A stretch of 41,559 bases of DNA, taken from the NCBI GenBank assembly GCA_947483545.1, contig CANKNP010000004.1, positions 1 to 41,559 of the forward strand. The letters run 5' to 3'. Shown here piece after piece: positions 24,160 to 31,466 of this stretch (position 1 is the first letter of the stretch; each line of letters opens with the position of its first letter). The translations under genes were made by a program, and so were the position numbers. The stretch comes from Deltaproteobacteria bacterium (GTDB lineage Bacteria; Myxococcota; UBA796; SXON01). Below the pieces are notes generated by a model. The model had not been told where the DNA came from and ran no database searches. It worked only from the letters and a program-made list of their open reading frames with translations.

Positions 24160-24765
24160 TCAGGCCCAAAAAAGCATGGCCGCGAATAGCAGCCCTCCAA
24201 CGACCACCCCGATGGCGATGCGCACGGGGCGGCTCGCCCGGTGTGCCGTGGATGTGGCCCGGCCCAACGCGAGGCCGATTCGGTCGGAGCGCATCATCAC
24301 CGTGCCCGACGTGCCATGGAGGATCTCGACGGCGTCGCCCACGGAGTGGACCGGGCGCCCTTGAAACGGGGGAACACCGACCTCTGCAACGTGCTGGACC
24401 CCTGCGGCCTGGAACTCGACCACAAGGGCGTTGAACGTGGCGCCGCGAAACGTGCGAATTTCGCTCCTGCTCACGGTTCCAGGAGTGAACGCACCGTGGA
24501 TCAACACCTTGAGGATCGCCCGCCGGGATCGGAGGACCCAAGCCCAGGTCGGGAGCCCCAGCAGCACGGTCAGCATCACGGAGGCCGTCGGCGCCTCGCC
24601 GCACGCAGCCTGCGCTGCCGCGACCCCCACGACCAGAAGGGCCACGACGACAACGACCGCGAGATGCAGCTTGAGCAGCTGCCAAGCGATCGGGCGCGCG
24701 TGGACGGGGTCGCGCGGCACCGGACCCGCCAGAAACGCCTTCAGGTCCAACACGGCCGTCCGCAA
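24160..24765 (-). CDS. Small membrane protein, unknown function
   Basis: About 201 residues with three hydrophobic helices: HLAVVVVVALLVVGVAAAQ, a second around SVMLTVLLGLPTWAWVL, and a C-terminal VRIAIGVVVGGLLFAAMLFW. A soluble loop of about 85 residues separates helices 2 and 3. I do not recognise it. The start is uncertain: TTG 24765 directly follows the cdsA stop, and GTG 24753 is an alternative. The longer frame to 24894 lies inside cdsA and is rejected. The position suggests it is the last gene of the pyrH-frr-uppS-cdsA operon. Confidence 0.55.
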   Translation of the reverse strand: MRTAVLDLKAFLAGPVPRDPVHARPIAWQLLKLHLAVVVVVALLVVGVAAAQAACGEAPTASVMLTVLLGLPTWAWVLRSRRAILKVLIHGAFTPGTVSRSEIRTFRGATFNALVVEFQAAGVQHVAEVGVPPFQGRPVHSVGDAVEILHGTSGTVMMRSDRIGLALGRATSTAHRASRPVRIAIGVVVGGLLFAAMLFWA

Positions 24766-24767
24766 CG

Positions 24768-25568
24768 CTACGCCGACGCCCCGCGCAAGAGCACGAAGCC
24801 CCACAGCAACGGGGCGGTGAACAGGAGCGCGTCCACCCGATCGAGGATCCCACCGTGCCCCGGCATGATCCAGCCCGAGTCCTTGACCCCCCACGCGCGC
24901 TTCAGCAGGCTCTCCGCCAGGTCGCCGACGACGCCCGCGAGATCCAGCACCACGGCGAGCCCGACCAGGACAACCCAGTCGATGTCCACGCCCCCCACCG
25001 CCTTCACGATGCAGGCCCCGAGGGCGGCGGCGATCGCCCCTCCGACCACCCCCTCCCGCGTCTTCTTGGGGCTCACCCGTGGGAAAAGCGGGGTTTTCCC
25101 AGTGAAGCGGCCCGCAAAATAGGCTCCCGTGTCGCCCAACCAGGTGACGGCCAGGACCAGGAACACCAGCGCCAGGCCATCCGGCTCGCGCCGGAGCCAG
25201 ACCAGGGGCGCCAGCATCAACGGGAGGTAGACCAGGCCGAAGCCGAGCCGCATCGCGGTTTTTGCGGCCGCCTCGACATCGGGGATCCGGATCATCGGCA
25301 CGGTGAGCGACAGCATCGTGCCGATCGCCACGACCACCGGGGCGAATTCGGGGGCGAACACCCAGGTGGCGTACGAGGCCAGGCCCAGGGGCATCAGTAC
25401 GGCGAGCGCGAGCCGCTTATGGTCTGGCACGGCCATGCCCGCGTACTCCTCCAGGCAAATGCCCAGGGCGACGGCGGACAGTCCCGCGATCGCGAGATCG
25501 CCGCCCCAGATCAGGCCCGGCAGGATGATCGCGAGGCCCGTCAACCCTGCGATGAGGCGCTGCATCAT
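24768..25568 (-). CDS. cdsA: Phosphatidate cytidylyltransferase
   Basis: A 266-residue polytopic membrane enzyme that makes CDP-diacylglycerol from phosphatidate and CTP. The C-terminal CdsA signature is complete: SLLKRAWGVKDSGWIMPGHG plus GILDRVD. The conserved LGDTGAYFAGRFTGK segment is also present. About seven hydrophobic helices are visible. ATG 25568 overlaps the uppS TGA (ATGA), which fixes the start; the upstream extension to 25709 is antisense-like and rejected. Confidence 0.95.
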   Translation of the reverse strand: MMQRLIAGLTGLAIILPGLIWGGDLAIAGLSAVALGICLEEYAGMAVPDHKRLALAVLMPLGLASYATWVFAPEFAPVVVAIGTMLSLTVPMIRIPDVEAAAKTAMRLGFGLVYLPLMLAPLVWLRREPDGLALVFLVLAVTWLGDTGAYFAGRFTGKTPLFPRVSPKKTREGVVGGAIAAALGACIVKAVGGVDIDWVVLVGLAVVLDLAGVVGDLAESLLKRAWGVKDSGWIMPGHGGILDRVDALLFTAPLLWGFVLLRGASA

Positions 25569-26311
25569 GCGGGGCGAACCTGCGCGCCGGTCTTGCCGAA
25601 CCGGCGCTCGCGACTCCCGAACAAGGCGAGCGCGGCGTCCAGCTGGGGGCGACGAAAGTCGGGCCAGAGCGTGTCGGTCACGACGATCTCCGCGTACGCG
25701 AGCTGCCAAAGAAGGAAATTGGAGAGCCGAAGCTCGCCGGAGGTGCGGATCAGCAGGTCCGGGTCGGGCAGCCCCGCCGTCGCCAGCGCGCCCCCGAACA
25801 TCTCCTCCGTGATCTGCTCAGGCCGCAGCCGCCCCGTTTGCGCCTGCTTTGCGAGGGCCTTCGCGGCGTCGACGATCTCGGCGCGACTGCCGTAGGAGAG
25901 CGCCAGTGTCAGCACCATCCCTGGCTTGTCCGGCCGCGCGTTGTTGCGGCTCGCGTGCATCAGCTCTTTCAGGGCGAGGCGCACCGGCGTGGGCAGCCGG
26001 TCGGTCTGCCCGATCGCGTTCAGGCGGACGCCATTGTCCAGGATCTCCCGGCGTTCCTCGCCGAGGTAGCGCGCCAGCAGGGCCATGAGCCCTGCCACTT
26101 CGTCGGCGGGGCGCTTCCAGTTCTCTGTCGAGAAACTGTACAACGTGAGCGCTTCAACGCCCTTTTCCCGGCACGCGCGGGTCACCTCCCGCACGCTCTG
26201 CGCCCCCTCCTCATGCCCCGCGATGCGGCTCAGCCCCCTGCCTTCCGCCCAACGGCCGTTGCCATCCATGATGATGGCGATGTGGCGGGGTGTCGGGGGC
26301 GAGGCCGACAT
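25565..26311 (-). CDS. uppS: Undecaprenyl diphosphate synthase (di-trans,poly-cis type)
   Basis: A 248-residue cis-prenyltransferase that makes the C55 lipid carrier for cell-wall glycans. Conserved regions are IAIIMDGNGRWA (catalytic Asp16), LYSFSTENWKRP and DLLIRTSGELRLSNFLLWQ with the usual Arg and Glu for diphosphate binding. The length is normal. The ATG overlaps the frr stop by one base (TGATG), and the stop overlaps cdsA, as expected in the conserved frr-uppS-cdsA order. Confidence 0.96.
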   Translation of the reverse strand: MSASPPTPRHIAIIMDGNGRWAEGRGLSRIAGHEEGAQSVREVTRACREKGVEALTLYSFSTENWKRPADEVAGLMALLARYLGEERREILDNGVRLNAIGQTDRLPTPVRLALKELMHASRNNARPDKPGMVLTLALSYGSRAEIVDAAKALAKQAQTGRLRPEQITEEMFGGALATAGLPDPDLLIRTSGELRLSNFLLWQLAYAEIVVTDTLWPDFRRPQLDAALALFGSRERRFGKTGAQVRPA

Positions 26312-26874
26312 CAGACCTCGAGGACCTCTTTCTCCTTCGCGGCGCAGATGTCGTCCACCTTCTTCACGTGGTCGTCGGTGGCCTTCTGCACCTTCTCCAA
26401 CAGCTTTTTCAGCCCGTCCTCGGTCACGTCGCCGTCGTCCGAGAGCGCCTTGAACAGCTCGTTGTACTCCCGCCGCACCCCGCGGACCCGGACCTTGGCC
26501 TCCTCCGCGTGCTGCTTGACCACCTTGACCAGCCCTTGCCGCCGGTCGCCCGTGAGCGGGGGGATGGGGATCCGCACCACCTGCCCGTCGTTCGAGGGGT
26601 TGAACCCAAGGCCCGCTGTCGCGATCGCCCGTTCAATGTCTTGGATCGTACCCTTGTCCCAGGGGTTCACCATGATCAACCGCGGATCTGGCGCTGTGAT
26701 CCCGGCGATGTCCCGCAACGGCATCACGGAGCCGTAGCTCACGACGTTCACCTGCAGGTTCTCAACCAGCGCGGGGGAAGCCCGCCCGGTGCGCACTCCC
26801 AGGAGCTCGCGCTTGAGCGAGTCGATGGTCTTGTCCATGTCGGCTTGCATCGCCTTGAGGTAGTCGTCTTGCAT
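26311..26874 (-). CDS. frr: Ribosome recycling factor
   Basis: A 187-residue protein of normal RRF length. It has the conserved MDKTIDSLKRELLGVRTGRA start helix, the DPRLIMVNPWDKGTIQDIE centre and the PPLTGDRRQGLVKVVKQHAE segment, ending in the long C-terminal helix. RRF splits post-termination ribosomes together with EF-G. ATG 26874 lies 23 bases behind the pyrH stop. The longer frame to 27117 is a pyrH shadow. Confidence 0.96.
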   Translation of the reverse strand: MQDDYLKAMQADMDKTIDSLKRELLGVRTGRASPALVENLQVNVVSYGSVMPLRDIAGITAPDPRLIMVNPWDKGTIQDIERAIATAGLGFNPSNDGQVVRIPIPPLTGDRRQGLVKVVKQHAEEAKVRVRGVRREYNELFKALSDDGDVTEDGLKKLLEKVQKATDDHVKKVDDICAAKEKEVLEV

Positions 26875-26897
26875 CGGGGTCTCCTTCGGGGCCGGGT

Positions 26898-27461
26898 TCA
26901 GGCTTTGGGCGGGCTGATGACGATGGTGCCGAGCGGCTCGCCGTGGATCACGCGGATGAGGTTGCCCGGCTTGGAGATGTCGAACACGATGATCGGCAGG
27001 TTGTTCTCCATCGACATGCTGAAGGCGGTCGTATCGGCCACCTTGAGCTCCTTCTTGAGCGCATCGAGGTGCGAAATCCGCTCGAAGCGCACGGCGTCGC
27101 GGATGTACGGCTCGCACACCTGCTCGATGCGCAGCGCGCTCATCACGCGGGTGTAGCAGCCGACCTGCTCCAAGGCATCTTGCAGCGCGAGCGCGTTGAT
27201 CACGGTCGCGAGCATGCCCATGTAGTCGGCGTGGGCGCGCTCCATGCCGCGTTCGCTGCCCGCGAGGCCGCGAAAGATGTTGCCGCCGCCGATGACGATG
27301 CCAATCTGCACCCCTTCATCGTGCACTTCTTTCACTTCGCGGGCAAAGCGGAACAGCACCTCCGGCGCGATGCCGAAGCCGGGCTCACCCGCGGGCGCAT
27401 CTCCGGCGAGCATTTCGCCCGAGAGCTTGAGAAGGATGCGACGGTAGACAGGGCCGGTCAC
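26898..27461 (-). CDS. pyrH: UMP kinase with internal deletion of the nucleotide-binding centre
   Basis: The gene lies at the normal place before frr and has both ends of Pyr[25 protein letters not shown] and [17 protein letters not shown] at the front, and [20 protein letters not shown] with [13 protein letters not shown] at the back. Only 187 residues remain, compared with about 240-250. After EPYIR (residue 121, near 27099) the sequence jumps in frame to [14 protein letters not shown]. The skipped part of about 55-60 residues normally carries GTGNPFFTTD and KATKVDGV, needed for ATP and UMP binding. As written the enzyme should be inactive. PyrH is usually essential, so an assembly collapse, a second copy elsewhere or a real pseudogene are the alternatives. 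The start codon is GTG or ATG at 27461 with MTGPVYRR. Confidence 0.88.
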   Translation of the reverse strand: MTGPVYRRILLKLSGEMLAGDAPAGEPGFGIAPEVLFRFAREVKEVHDEGVQIGIVIGGGNIFRGLAGSERGMERAHADYMGMLATVINALALQDALEQVGCYTRVMSALRIEQVCEPYIRDAVRFERISHLDALKKELKVADTTAFSMSMENNLPIIVFDISKPGNLIRVIHGEPLGTIVISPPKA

Positions 27462-27527
27462 CAGCTCTCCGGGAACGGCGCGGACTAACCCGGCGCGCTT
27501 GGCCGGGCGACCTGCTTCTGCGCCTTT

Positions 27528-27654
27528 CCCCGCCGCGGGAGTACCCGCGCCGGGGGCCCGGGCGACGTTGAGTTCTTCGGCTCCGGGAGCAGCCGCGGCG
27601 CCCGCTGCGAGCCTCGCGGGCGGCGCTCCCGGGGTATGCCCTACGGACTCCTAG
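27528..27654 (+). repeat. Dispersed structured repeat, copy B (127 nt)
   Basis: It is 120/127 identical to 14497-14623, in the same orientation on the + strand. Both hairpins are kept; the first is 27534-27539 with 27544-27549. Its right end covers the TAG (27651-27653) of the minus-strand MYXO-CTERM gene, so the element supplies that stop codon. It fills most of the gap before pyrH. Confidence 0.85.
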
Positions 27655-28940
27655 GCCTGCCGGCGCCGCGCACTGACGAGGGCCGCAGCCCCGATCAGCA
27701 GCCCAGCGACCCCGTCGCCTGTGGGTGTGGAAGCACACCCGCAGCCCTCCTTGTCCGTTCCACCCCCTCCGGTGTCGTCCGCGGCGTTCGTGTCCACATC
27801 GGTGTCGGCGTCGGAGTCCGCGTCGGTGTCGGTGTCCGTATCCGCGTCGGTATCGGTGTCGGTGTCCGTGTCGGTGTCGCTGTCCGTGTCGGTGTCGGTG
27901 TCGGTGTCGGTGTCCGTGTCCGCGTCGCTGTCCGGCAGGTAGTCCACCGAGGGATCCAGCTCCACGATGAACGCATAGTTCTGGATGTTCTTCGTGTACA
28001 TGCACAGCAGCGTGCCGTCCTCGGCGTTCACCACATAGGGCTGCATGCCGCCGTCCGGCGCGGTGTTCTGCGAGACCTGGATCTGGTCAACCACGGTCCA
28101 GTCCGCGTCGAACGCGGTCAGGTACATGTTGCCGTCCTGATCATCCCAAGTCTGGGAAGAGTCCCGCATCATGTGCGCGACAATATAGTAGTCCCCGACC
28201 TTGATCGAGGTCTGCGCCCAGTAGGTCTCCATCGGGTAGGTGGTGACGGGCACGATGACGGAGGAGAGCTCCTCAAAGGAGAGGCCGTAGTGAGCGACAA
28301 CGAGATCCTGGGTCTCGGTGCTGGCGGCTCCGACAAGGAACAAGGTCTGGTCGTCGTCCTCAAACATGGAGCTGCCGATGGCGGTCGGGGCGGCGAAGAG
28401 GTCGAAGGTGCCAACCGAAGCGGCGTCGGTGTCGATGATCTCGAAGCGCGTGGGGACGTCGGTGGTGGCGTCGTCCTCGTAGTCCACGAAGTAGCCGCCG
28501 CCTTGGAACACCTGGCCGCAAACCGCGGGCGTATCGACGTAGTCGCTGCCGTCGGTCGAGTTCTCGGCGAGGGTCGTGTGGCCGGTGATGTTGAAGTCGG
28601 CGTCGTACCGCCAGGCCCAGAAGGTGTCATGCGGGTTGGTCGTGTCCCCCGTGGCGATGTGGATGTACGTGCCGTCCGGGCAGCGGCGGATGTCATGGTC
28701 CTTCAGGTCGGTGCGGCCCGTCAGATCCTTGTCGCGGGAGTGGTCCATCACGAACATGCGGTCCGAGTGCGTGACCTTGAAGTCGCCGCCGCCGGCGTGG
28801 AACAGGGTCCAGCCACCGGTGGTGTAGTCGAGGTAAGCGCGAGGCCAGTTGCCGTTCAGGTCGAGGAGGGTCTCCTCCCCAACGGCAGAGAAAACGGGTC
28901 CAGCGTGAGCAGTCGAGAAAAGGGCAAGGAGGGTGAGCAT
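27651..28940 (-). CDS. Secreted MYXO-CTERM-type protein with Asp/Thr linker
   Basis: A 429-residue protein. The signal peptide (MLTLLALFSTAHA) is followed by a beta-rich domain that looks like a propeller (TGGWTLFHAGGGDFKVTHSD, then repeated W/Y-rich strands, to about residue 330). A long (Asp-Thr)n/Asp-Ala/Asp-Ser linker (about residues 340-390) then leads to a C-terminal sorting tail: EGCGCAS, a hydrophobic AGLLIGAAALV, then ARRR. Such tails mark surface or secreted proteins of Myxococcota processed by myxosortase-like enzymes. ATG 28940 follows a promoter-like box so closely that the mRNA could be nearly leaderless; no Shine-Dalgarno is visible. Confidence 0.85.
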   Translation of the reverse strand: MLTLLALFSTAHAGPVFSAVGEETLLDLNGNWPRAYLDYTTGGWTLFHAGGGDFKVTHSDRMFVMDHSRDKDLTGRTDLKDHDIRRCPDGTYIHIATGDTTNPHDTFWAWRYDADFNITGHTTLAENSTDGSDYVDTPAVCGQVFQGGGYFVDYEDDATTDVPTRFEIIDTDAASVGTFDLFAAPTAIGSSMFEDDDQTLFLVGAASTETQDLVVAHYGLSFEELSSVIVPVTTYPMETYWAQTSIKVGDYYIVAHMMRDSSQTWDDQDGNMYLTAFDADWTVVDQIQVSQNTAPDGGMQPYVVNAEDGTLLCMYTKNIQNYAFIVELDPSVDYLPDSDADTDTDTDTDTDTDSDTDTDTDTDTDADTDTDTDADSDADTDVDTNAADDTGGGGTDKEGCGCASTPTGDGVAGLLIGAAALVSARRRQA

Positions 28941-28947
28941 GCGGGGC

Positions 28948-28956
28948 AGTATAGCA
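28948..28956 (-). promoter_or_regulatory. Extended -10 promoter of the MYXO-CTERM gene
   Basis: The minus strand reads TGCTATACT, an extended -10 (TGnTATAAT-like), with its last base eight bases before the ATG at 28940. No good -35 is seen, which is common for extended -10 promoters. The expected start of transcription falls within a few bases of the start codon. Confidence 0.5.
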
Positions 28957-28996
28957 CAATCATCCCGGGCGCGCGTTCGCCGGGGTAGGCGCACCG

Positions 28997-30406
28997 ATGC
29001 GCGGCCGCGACCTCGGGGTGCTCTACCTCTTGTCCCTCCTCTGGCACGTCGCCTGGGCCTGCAACACCCCTGGACCCACCGACTGGGACGTCTCCTACTA
29101 CTTTGGCGTGGCGGAGAGGATCGTAGCCGGGAAGGGAGCGACGACGGACGCGGTGTGGAACCCCGCTTGGCTCCCGACGACGCTCCTGCACCCAGCGGAC
29201 TTGCATTGGATGCCCCTGGCGTCCAGGGTCTTGGTGCCCGCCGTCTGGCTGGCCGATCGGTGGGGAACGAGCGCTTTTTGCGCTGCGCAGCTCACAGCCT
29301 GTCTCTGCGGGGCAGGACAGGCGGTGCTGGCGGCGTTGTTCGTGGTCGGTGTCGGCGGTGAGCGGCGCCTGGCCTGGATCGCGGGGATCATCGCAGGGAC
29401 CGGGCTCGGTTTTGTCCGGTTTCTGGCGGTCCCGGACTCGATCGCGCTCTATGGACTTCTGGCCGGGGCGGCCTGGCTTTGCGTCGCCCAAGGGCGCCCC
29501 GCCATGGCGGGCGTGGCGTCAGCCTTGGCCGCACTGACCCGCTCGGAGGGTGCGCTGGTGGGCATTTGCGTGGCCATTGGATTGGGGTTGCGCGGGGATC
29601 GTCGCGCGTGGATGGGACTGTTCGGCCCCCTCGCGTCCCTGCTCTGGAGCCTACGTTGCCAACTCCTGGTCGGCGACGGTTACACCGCCCTGCGCTCGCG
29701 TGTGTTCAATGCCTCCAACGCCGAGGAGTGGATAGCGATCTCGGACCCGATCCCCCTCGGTGGCCTGGCTCGTGTGGCGATTCTCGCTGACCACGCCGGC
29801 GACCTGCTCAAGACTCCGTTCGCCGCCTTCGCGCTTCTGCTCCCCTTCGTGCTGCTTTCGGCGCGGGGCGTGTGGGAAAAAGGCGCTGCGCCGGTGCTCT
29901 ATGCGCTCGGGATGCCGCTGCTGCTGTACGGCATCGCGCCCTCTGTTGCCATCGAGGGCTCGGTGTTCCGAAGCAGTGCCTGCCTCGTCGCCCCGCTGGT
30001 CGCGATCGGCGTGGTCGGCCTCTCCCGGGCCTTGCTGCGGTACCATTTTCTGTTTCTTCCTTGTCTTTACGCTGTTCTGCAGCTCCTTGTGGTCATGGCC
30101 ATCGGCGCCGGTTCTCGCCAGTTTCCGCCGCCTTTTCCGGACTGCCAGGTCATGGATGCCGCCGGTGTTCCCGCGGGCGCGCCCATCCTCTCCTACGATC
30201 CGATCGGCACCTCTGCCCGGTGTGGCCATCCAGGGGTGATCCTGGCCGCTGGTGCCCGCGACGTCGACGTTCTTGCTGACCGTTACGGCATCCGCTACGC
30301 GCTGACCGCGCCCGCGGACTACGACTCCTGGACCGCCCAAGAGGACGATTTCGATGCGGAGGGGTGGGTCCGGATCGAGGGTGGAAGAGTGTTTCGCAGG
30401 GAGTAG
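28997..30406 (+). CDS. Polytopic membrane protein, GT-C glycosyltransferase-like
   Basis: A 469-residue membrane protein with about nine to ten hydrophobic helices, starting LGVLYLLSLLWHVAW. The first periplasmic loop holds an acidic motif (PTDWDVSYYFGVAERIVAGK), the place where GT-C (PMT/ArnT-like) glycosyltransferases keep their catalytic Asp. The C-terminal 90 residues form a soluble domain (ILSYDPIGTSARCGHPG, then VDVLADRYGIRYALT). Members use polyprenyl-phosphate sugars; donor and acceptor are unknown. It is divergent from the MYXO-CTERM gene (56 bases apart) and ends two bases from the convergent cobT. Confidence 0.6.
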   Translation: MRGRDLGVLYLLSLLWHVAWACNTPGPTDWDVSYYFGVAERIVAGKGATTDAVWNPAWLPTTLLHPADLHWMPLASRVLVPAVWLADRWGTSAFCAAQLTACLCGAGQAVLAALFVVGVGGERRLAWIAGIIAGTGLGFVRFLAVPDSIALYGLLAGAAWLCVAQGRPAMAGVASALAALTRSEGALVGICVAIGLGLRGDRRAWMGLFGPLASLLWSLRCQLLVGDGYTALRSRVFNASNAEEWIAISDPIPLGGLARVAILADHAGDLLKTPFAAFALLLPFVLLSARGVWEKGAAPVLYALGMPLLLYGIAPSVAIEGSVFRSSACLVAPLVAIGVVGLSRALLRYHFLFLPCLYAVLQLLVVMAIGAGSRQFPPPFPDCQVMDAAGVPAGAPILSYDPIGTSARCGHPGVILAAGARDVDVLADRYGIRYALTAPADYDSWTAQEDDFDAEGWVRIEGGRVFRRE

Positions 30407-30408
30407 CG

Positions 30409-31443
30409 CTACAGCACCGCCATCCCGTTCAACACCCGCACGGCCAGCCGGATCGTGTCGATCGCCATCACTGCGCCGACGCCCTCGCCGAGCCGCATGT
30501 CCAAGTCGTGAATCGGCTCACGCTGCAGATACCGACTCATCGCCCAATGTCCGTTCTCGGCGGATCGATGGGAAACCATCAGGTTTTGCACACAACCGGG
30601 GGACAAGACGCTGGCGACGAGCGCGCCTGCCGTGGAGATGAAGCCGTCGATCACCACAGGGATGCCGAGCGCCGCTCCGCCCACGCACAGCCCTGCGATC
30701 GCCGCGATCTCAAAGCCCCCGACCGCGCTCAGCACGCCGAAGCCGTCGTCCCGACGAGGCTGGTGCAGCGCGATCCCCTGGTCGATCACGCGGATTTTTC
30801 GCGCCAACCCGGCATCATCCACGCCTGTCCCGCGGCCGGCCGAGAGCTTCCCGGGGACGCAAGCGATCGCGCTCAGGATCGCAGCCGCCGACGTCGTATT
30901 TCCGATGCCCATCTCCCCCGCCGCGAGGACGTCCACCCCTTCGCCGGCGGCGTCTTCTGCACACGCGATGCCCACGCGCACCGCGGCCTCCGCGTCCGCG
31001 CGCGACATCGCCGGACCTTGCGTAAAATCCGCCGTGCCCGGAGCGATCCGGCGATCCAGGAAGTGCGCGTACGCTGTGTCGCCAAGGTCGCCAAGGTCCG
31101 CCGCGACGCCGACGTTCACCACCACCAGCTGCACCCCGTAGTGCGCTGCAAACTGGTTGATCGCAGCGCCCCCGCCGAGGAAGTTCTGGATCATCAGAGC
31201 AGTCACCGCGCTCGGGTAGGGGCTCACGCCCTGGGCGGTCACCCCGTGATCGCCGGCGAACACGTAGGCGCGCGGCCGAGTCGGTGCGAGCGGCGGGCAC
31301 CGACCGGTCGCCCCGCACCACCAAGCGGCCACTGCCTCGATCTTGCCGAGGCTGCCGGGGGGCTTCGCCAGCGCGTCCAGTCGGGTCTTCGCCTCGGCGG
31401 CGTGGGGCTCTGAGTAAGGGCGAGGCTGCGGCAGGGGCGACAT
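30409..31443 (-). CDS. cobT: Nicotinate-nucleotide:dimethylbenzimidazole phosphoribosyltransferase
   Basis: A 344-residue CobT that makes alpha-ribazole phosphate for the lower ligand of cobalamin. Conserved parts: KPPGSLGKIE near the N-terminus, FAGDHGVTAQGVSPYP, GEMGIGNTTSAAA, GTGVDDAGLARK, IDGFISTAGALVA and LDMRLGEGVGA with the catalytic Glu (about residue 320). The length is normal. No other cobalamin genes are beside it. It is relevant to the window because the BchE-like enzyme needs cobalamin. It is divergent from the membrane gene starting at 31467. Confidence 0.95.
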   Translation of the reverse strand: MSPLPQPRPYSEPHAAEAKTRLDALAKPPGSLGKIEAVAAWWCGATGRCPPLAPTRPRAYVFAGDHGVTAQGVSPYPSAVTALMIQNFLGGGAAINQFAAHYGVQLVVVNVGVAADLGDLGDTAYAHFLDRRIAPGTADFTQGPAMSRADAEAAVRVGIACAEDAAGEGVDVLAAGEMGIGNTTSAAAILSAIACVPGKLSAGRGTGVDDAGLARKIRVIDQGIALHQPRRDDGFGVLSAVGGFEIAAIAGLCVGGAALGIPVVIDGFISTAGALVASVLSPGCVQNLMVSHRSAENGHWAMSRYLQREPIHDLDMRLGEGVGAVMAIDTIRLAVRVLNGMAVL

Positions 31444-31466
31444 CCGGCGGCTTATGGCCGGGCCCG

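Noticed and set aside
27780..27930. Dense short repeats that could suggest a CRISPR or minisatellite
   Set aside because: They are 6-nt codon-pair repeats coding for the Asp-Thr linker of a secreted protein; there are no spacers.
27636..28988. A plus-strand Val/Gly-rich open frame opposite the MYXO-CTERM gene
   Set aside because: Produced by reading the Asp/Thr-coding repeat backwards; not a plausible protein.
31284..31466. Longer N-terminus for the membrane protein ending at 33026
   Set aside because: The extension lies antisense within cobT and is Arg/Ser-rich without a membrane segment.
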